Assembly (NCBI RefSeq): GCF_018309085.1
Contig: NZ_CP070502.1
Coordinates: forward strand, 310,001-374,000
Source: Sporosarcina sp. Marseille-Q4063
GTDB lineage: Bacteria; Bacillota; Bacilli; Bacillales_A; Planococcaceae
Reading direction: 5' to 3'
DNA: 64,000 nt
Shown here: positions 60,249 to 64,000 of the stretch, piece by piece
How the letters are laid out: every line of letters starts with the position of its first letter
Numbering within the stretch: the first letter of the stretch is position 1
Translations under genes and position numbers: made by a program
Notes under the pieces: generated by a model
The model's database searches: none
Told to the model about the DNA's origin: nothing
What the model saw: only the letters and a program-made list of their open reading frames with translations

Positions 60249-61442
60249 TTAGATACTTTCTTTTTTATCTCCAATCATATAGGTTAATGCGAACATAACG
60301 AGATACATCGTCGTCAATATGATGAAGGTATATGTATGATTGCTTGTCCAATCAAAGACAAATGCGATGAGAAGCGGCACAATCCCTGCCATTATAAAAC
60401 CGCCAGTTTGCATCATCGCTGTCCACGAATTCGTTTCGTCAGCGGTATCTGTTTCATCTAAGGGCAACAACAACGCCACAGGAAATAGCCCCCCAAGTGG
60501 AATTCCCATGATGACAGCTCCTACCCACATGAGCGGATGGAATCCAGTCCAAAATAAAATGGTTGCTAATAAGCCTGAAACTAACATGACATTAATCCAA
60601 AATTTACGTGCAGGAAATTTCTCCATCAAAAGTGGAAGAAGAATGTTTAAAAATATTTGCACGGTAGTCATGACGCTCAGTAGAGTTCCTGCTTGAAGCA
60701 ATGTCATGCCGGCATTAGAAGCAATAGGTGCAAGCCACGTAATGATCGAAAAGAATAAGGATGATTGCAATCCAAAAAACAATAGGAATAACCATGCCTT
60801 ACGCGTTTTCCACGGGGACTTCCCTTTTTCCTTCACTTGCACAGCCACGGAAACAGTTTGACGCACTTCCAGATTTTCTTTTATCATAAAGAACCAAGAG
60901 GCCAGCCCAATAATCACTAACAACGCCCATATGCTAAGTGCAAAAAAGTATGATCCCGTCACTTCATAAAATAGTCCCGTCAGTCCCGCACTTGCAGCGG
61001 AACCGGCTCCCATTCCGAAAGAATAAACGCCGATGACAGAGGCGGCGCGGTCCGGAAAATGTTGTTTGATCATCGCGGATAGAAGAGGACCAATAACCGC
61101 GATACAAATACCGATAATAAATGCAGTTCCAATCAGAATCGGAAATCCAGAAACAAATCCTCTCAAAGCTGTCATTGCTCCGATAAGGATTAGCATGATG
61201 TACATGGTATGCTTTAGCCCAAATTGACGATTAAAAATAGGTGCTAGCGTAGCAAAAACACCCATACAGATAACGGGAATCGCCGTTAGTAAACTAACGT
61301 GAACGTTCGTTAAAGACAATTGCTCACGGATTGTTTCAAGCATCGGGCCAATTGATGTAATCGCTGGGCGAAGGTTTATTGAAATCGCGAATATTGTAAA
61401 TAGAATAAGTATTGAACGTTGCTTTTTTAATTGAGTAGACAA
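60249..61442 (-). CDS. MFS transporter, CynX/NimT family
   Basis: About 397 residues with 12 helices. NLRPAITSIGPMLETIREQLSLTNVHVSLLTAIPV at the N-terminus is typical of the CynX/NimT (cyanate/nitroimidazole) group, as is PLGGLFPVALLLPLDET. The TTG at 61442 (LSTQLKKQRS) follows AAAGGA by 8 bases and is preferred; in-frame starts further up (61466, 61502) would overlap the promoter of the divergent ABC-F gene. The substrate is unknown. Confidence 0.85.
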   Translation of the reverse strand: MSTQLKKQRSILILFTIFAISINLRPAITSIGPMLETIREQLSLTNVHVSLLTAIPVICMGVFATLAPIFNRQFGLKHTMYIMLILIGAMTALRGFVSGFPILIGTAFIIGICIAVIGPLLSAMIKQHFPDRAASVIGVYSFGMGAGSAASAGLTGLFYEVTGSYFFALSIWALLVIIGLASWFFMIKENLEVRQTVSVAVQVKEKGKSPWKTRKAWLFLLFFGLQSSLFFSIITWLAPIASNAGMTLLQAGTLLSVMTTVQIFLNILLPLLMEKFPARKFWINVMLVSGLLATILFWTGFHPLMWVGAVIMGIPLGGLFPVALLLPLDETDTADETNSWTAMMQTGGFIMAGIVPLLIAFVFDWTSNHTYTFIILTTMYLVMFALTYMIGDKKESI

Positions 61443-61556
61443 AAGACATTTTCCTTTCTTTAGCATATAAATTATTGGAAATGATTGCTTTACAGATTCC
61501 ATTCTGAAACCATTTCGTGTTATACTAGCAGTATTGTGAATTTTAGGAGGATATCA

Positions 61557-63152
61557 ATGATAGCAGTAAATAATGTGAGTCTTCAATTCGGAGATCGCAA
61601 ACTCTTTGAAGACGTTAATATACAGTTCAACCCTGGGCATTGCTACGGATTAATTGGCGCAAATGGTGCAGGAAAGTCAACATTCATTAAAGTTTTGTCG
61701 GGTGAACTTGATCCGCAATCAGGAAATGTAATTATGAATCCTAATGAGCGCCTCGCTATCCTTAAACAAAACCATTTTGAATATGAGGAAAATGAAGTAC
61801 TGGAAACAGTCATTATGGGACACAAACACCTCTATGACATTATGAATGAAAAGAACGCAATTTACATGAAAGAAGACTTTTCAGATGAGGATGGAATGCG
61901 CGCAGCTGAACTCGAGGGCGAGTTTGCAGATTTAAACGGTTGGGAAGCTGAATCAGAAGCAGCAATCCTTTTACAGGGTCTTGGTATCGGTGAAGACTTG
62001 CATCATGCGAAAATGGCCGAGCTAAAAGGGGCCGATAAAGTTAAGGTTCTACTTGCTCAAGCTTTATTTGGCAAACCAGATGTTTTACTTCTCGATGAGC
62101 CTACGAACCATCTAGACATTCAAGCCATTCATTGGTTGGAAGAGTTCTTGATCAATTTCGATAACACAGTCATCGTGGTTTCCCATGACCGACATTTCCT
62201 GAATAACGTTTGTACGCAAATTGCGGATTTGGATTTCGGTAAAATACAAATTTATCCTGGTAACTATGAATTTTGGTACGAATCGAGTCAACTTGCATTG
62301 AGAATGGCTCAAGACCAAAACAAGAAAAAAGAAGAGAAGATTAAAGAACTTGAAGCCTTTATTGCACGATTTAGCGCAAATGCTTCTAAATCTCGACAAG
62401 CGACATCACGTAAGAAAACGTTAGATAAAATTGAACTGGATGATATTCGTCCTTCATCAAGACGTTATCCTTATGTAAATTTCCAAATGGGACGTGAAAT
62501 TGGAAATGATGTTCTCACGGTTAGAGATGTATCGATAACAGTTGACGGGAATAAAATGATAGATAATGCATCGTTTATTATCGGAAGAGAAGATAAAGTT
62601 ATTCTTCTTGGAAACCCGCTTGCAAAATCTGCGCTTTTAGATGTTCTAGCAGAAGAAACAGAACCGGACTCCGGCACTATCAAATGGGGCGTCACGACAA
62701 CGCGTGCTTACTTCCCTATCGAAAACAATAAATACTTCCAGGGCTCGGAAAATTCCTTAGTTGAGTGGTTACGCCAATACTCTCCGGAAGATCAAACAGA
62801 AACATTTTTACGCGGTTTCCTTGGCCGTATGCTCTTCTCTGGTGAAGAAGTTAATAAAAAACCATCTGTTCTTTCCGGGGGCGAAAAAGTTCGCTGCATG
62901 TTATCAAAAATGATGCTTACAAGCGCGAACGTGCTACTTCTAGATGAACCAACAAACCACTTAGATTTAGAGTCGATTCAAGCATTGAATGATGGTTTAA
63001 TCGCATTTAAAGGTTCAATGATCTTTACATCACATGACCACCAGTTCATTCAAACAATTGCAAACCGAATCATTGAAATTAATGATGATGGAACAATTAC
63101 CGATAAGCTTATGACTTACAACGAATACTTGGAATGGAAAAACAAAAAATAA
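61557..63152 (+). CDS. ykpA: ABC-F family ATPase (YkpA-like)
   Basis: A 531-residue duplicated ATPase without membrane segments. The first half has Walker A GANGAGKST (near 35) and Walker B LLLDEPTNHLD. A charged linker helix follows (KKKEEKIKELEAFIARFSANASKSRQ). The second half has signature LSGGEKVRCMLSK and LLLDEPTNHLDLES, but its P-loop reads LLGNPLAKSALL, missing the GxGK core. ABC-F proteins act on the ribosome E-site. The start at 61557 follows AGGAGGAT. The degenerate second P-loop may be a trait of the YkpA branch. Confidence 0.92.
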   Translation: MIAVNNVSLQFGDRKLFEDVNIQFNPGHCYGLIGANGAGKSTFIKVLSGELDPQSGNVIMNPNERLAILKQNHFEYEENEVLETVIMGHKHLYDIMNEKNAIYMKEDFSDEDGMRAAELEGEFADLNGWEAESEAAILLQGLGIGEDLHHAKMAELKGADKVKVLLAQALFGKPDVLLLDEPTNHLDIQAIHWLEEFLINFDNTVIVVSHDRHFLNNVCTQIADLDFGKIQIYPGNYEFWYESSQLALRMAQDQNKKKEEKIKELEAFIARFSANASKSRQATSRKKTLDKIELDDIRPSSRRYPYVNFQMGREIGNDVLTVRDVSITVDGNKMIDNASFIIGREDKVILLGNPLAKSALLDVLAEETEPDSGTIKWGVTTTRAYFPIENNKYFQGSENSLVEWLRQYSPEDQTETFLRGFLGRMLFSGEEVNKKPSVLSGGEKVRCMLSKMMLTSANVLLLDEPTNHLDLESIQALNDGLIAFKGSMIFTSHDHQFIQTIANRIIEINDDGTITDKLMTYNEYLEWKNKK

Positions 63153-63160
63153 ATAACATG

Positions 63161-63196
63161 AAAAACGTCCTTTTACACAAAAAGGACGTTTTTTTA
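63161..63196 (+). terminator. Terminator after ABC-F gene
   Basis: AAAAACGTCCTTTT and AAAAAGGACGTTTTTTT pair around ACAC. Confidence 0.93.
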
Positions 63197-63250
63197 TGAT
63201 TTAAAGTCCATTATCGGTGGTATACTATCTGTAAAAAAGGAGTGATCGAG

Positions 63251-63940
63251 ATGAGGAAAATCAAGCTATTGGTAATGCTTTTTTCTGCACTGTTCTTAGT
63301 TGTTGGCTGCACGCAAAAAAATGCCGTTGATCCTCCAGTTGATAATAATACCAATCAAGACGCTGATGAAGAAGAGAAAGTAGAGGATCAAACTGCTGAT
63401 GAAGAGGAAGAAAAAGAAAATGTAGAGGTATCAATGATAAATTACTTTTTGCCCGATGGTTCGACTGCACACTATGAAGGCGATGGAAATGAATTTGCCG
63501 AACTAAATATTAGAGTCACCCATCTTGACGGCAAATACGTGGTGATAGATGAAGATAACGGCGGAGCTACAATGCGAAAAATATACCAAGTCGAAAATGA
63601 TAAAATCGAAACACTGTCCGAGGATGTCATTGATTATGATGAGCCATTACCATCGCAAGAAGCAATTAGTAATTTAACTGCAAAAGAAATATATTTACAA
63701 AAACCTTTTGAAGTAGGAACTACATTTAACGAATGGACAATTGTCGAGACTGACGCAACAGTTGACACGCCCTACCAAAACTTTGAACAGGTATTAGTCA
63801 TTGAAATGAAAGAAAACGATTTTACAAATCGAAAATACTTTGCAGAAGGTTATGGAGAAATCAAAAGAGAGGCAGTCATGATAACTGAAGATGAGGAAGA
63901 TTTTATTGTGACATCGACTTTGGAATCAGTTGATAAGTAA
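63251..63940 (+). CDS. Lipoprotein of unknown function
   Basis: A 229-residue lipoprotein: signal peptide and lipobox VVGC (Cys near residue 20), a very acidic linker (DADEEEKVEDQTADEEEEKE), then a domain with INYFLPDGSTAHYEGDGNEFAEL and a C-terminal part ending YGEIKREAVMITEDEEDFIVTSTLESV. The layout resembles stress or germination-linked lipoproteins of Bacillales but no family can be named. The ATG at 63251 follows AAGGAGTGATC. Confidence 0.8.
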   Translation: MRKIKLLVMLFSALFLVVGCTQKNAVDPPVDNNTNQDADEEEKVEDQTADEEEEKENVEVSMINYFLPDGSTAHYEGDGNEFAELNIRVTHLDGKYVVIDEDNGGATMRKIYQVENDKIETLSEDVIDYDEPLPSQEAISNLTAKEIYLQKPFEVGTTFNEWTIVETDATVDTPYQNFEQVLVIEMKENDFTNRKYFAEGYGEIKREAVMITEDEEDFIVTSTLESVDK

Positions 63941-64000
63941 TTAAGTACCAGCAGTGACGACCCGCTCGTTGCGAGAATAAACAGGTGCGATACCGGAATA

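Noticed and set aside
63941..64000. Possible T-box-like or riboswitch end (AGGTGCGATACCG)
   Set aside because: Only 60 bases lie after the lipoprotein gene, there is no upstream stem I, and the T-box core GGTGGTACCGCG is not matched.

Overview
The window looks like a piece of chromosome from a spore-forming, low-GC Gram-positive rod of the Bacillales, most likely Sporosarcina or a near relative in the Planococcaceae. This is inferred from AGGAGG-type ribosome sites with many TTG and GTG starts, spore genes (a gerA-type germinant receptor operon, a LysM/GH18 spore hydrolase, a YjcZ-like peptide), LexA boxes of the Bacillus type, and gene order. The order ccdA, ccdC, yneK, citB, yneP, yneQ, yneR, plsY, parE, parC matches the yne-par region of Bacillus subtilis. 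No rRNA, tRNA or CRISPR array was seen.

Layout. 0-7 kb: zinc-ribbon/SPFH genes related to ydjG/ydjI, two envelope proteins (DUF4349, DUF4097), a LexA-controlled Y-family polymerase, a type I toxin-antitoxin locus too short for ordinary gene calling, and ilvA. 7-20 kb: a heterodimeric ABC exporter, a palindromic repeat, a CcdA/thioredoxin/CcdC thiol-redox operon, a DUF1659-DUF2922-YvrJ trio, a Sco copper chaperone, a lytic transglycosylase, nicotinamidase, aconitase, yneP and yneQ. 20-32 kb: a block set between yneQ and yneR that B. subtilis lacks there. It holds a 1068-residue MalT-like/BTAD regulator, a branched-chain-type ABC importer with its lipoprotein, a KAS III-like enzyme, an alpha/beta hydrolase, an SDR dehydrogenase and an acyl-CoA ligase. 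32-40 kb: yneR, plsY, parE, parC, an MFS transporter and a GNAT enzyme.

40-45 kb is the most accessory part. It has a free-standing LAGLIDADG endonuclease whose promoter carries a LexA box between -35 and -10, followed by a ribbon-helix-helix protein. It also holds small membrane proteins, a frameshifted DUF2500 gene, a 54-residue zinc-ribbon gene, and three decaying copies of the 5 kb type I toxin-antitoxin module. 45-49 kb carries the lower mevalonate operon (mvaK1-mvaD-mvaK2-fni). 49-56 kb is spore-related, including a gerA-B-C operon whose first gene seems to start at ATT. 56-64 kb has a MarR gene broken at a 3 x 7 bp tandem repeat, an AI-2E permease, an LCP protein, msrA, an MFS transporter, an ABC-F ATPase and a lipoprotein.

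Strongest leads for new biology: the family of type I toxin-antitoxin loci and their remnants, the SOS-controlled homing endonuclease, the 7-bp repeat that switches the MarR reading frame, and the transporter-plus-acyl-CoA enzyme island with its own giant activator. All functions are read from sequence motifs by eye. No database search was run.
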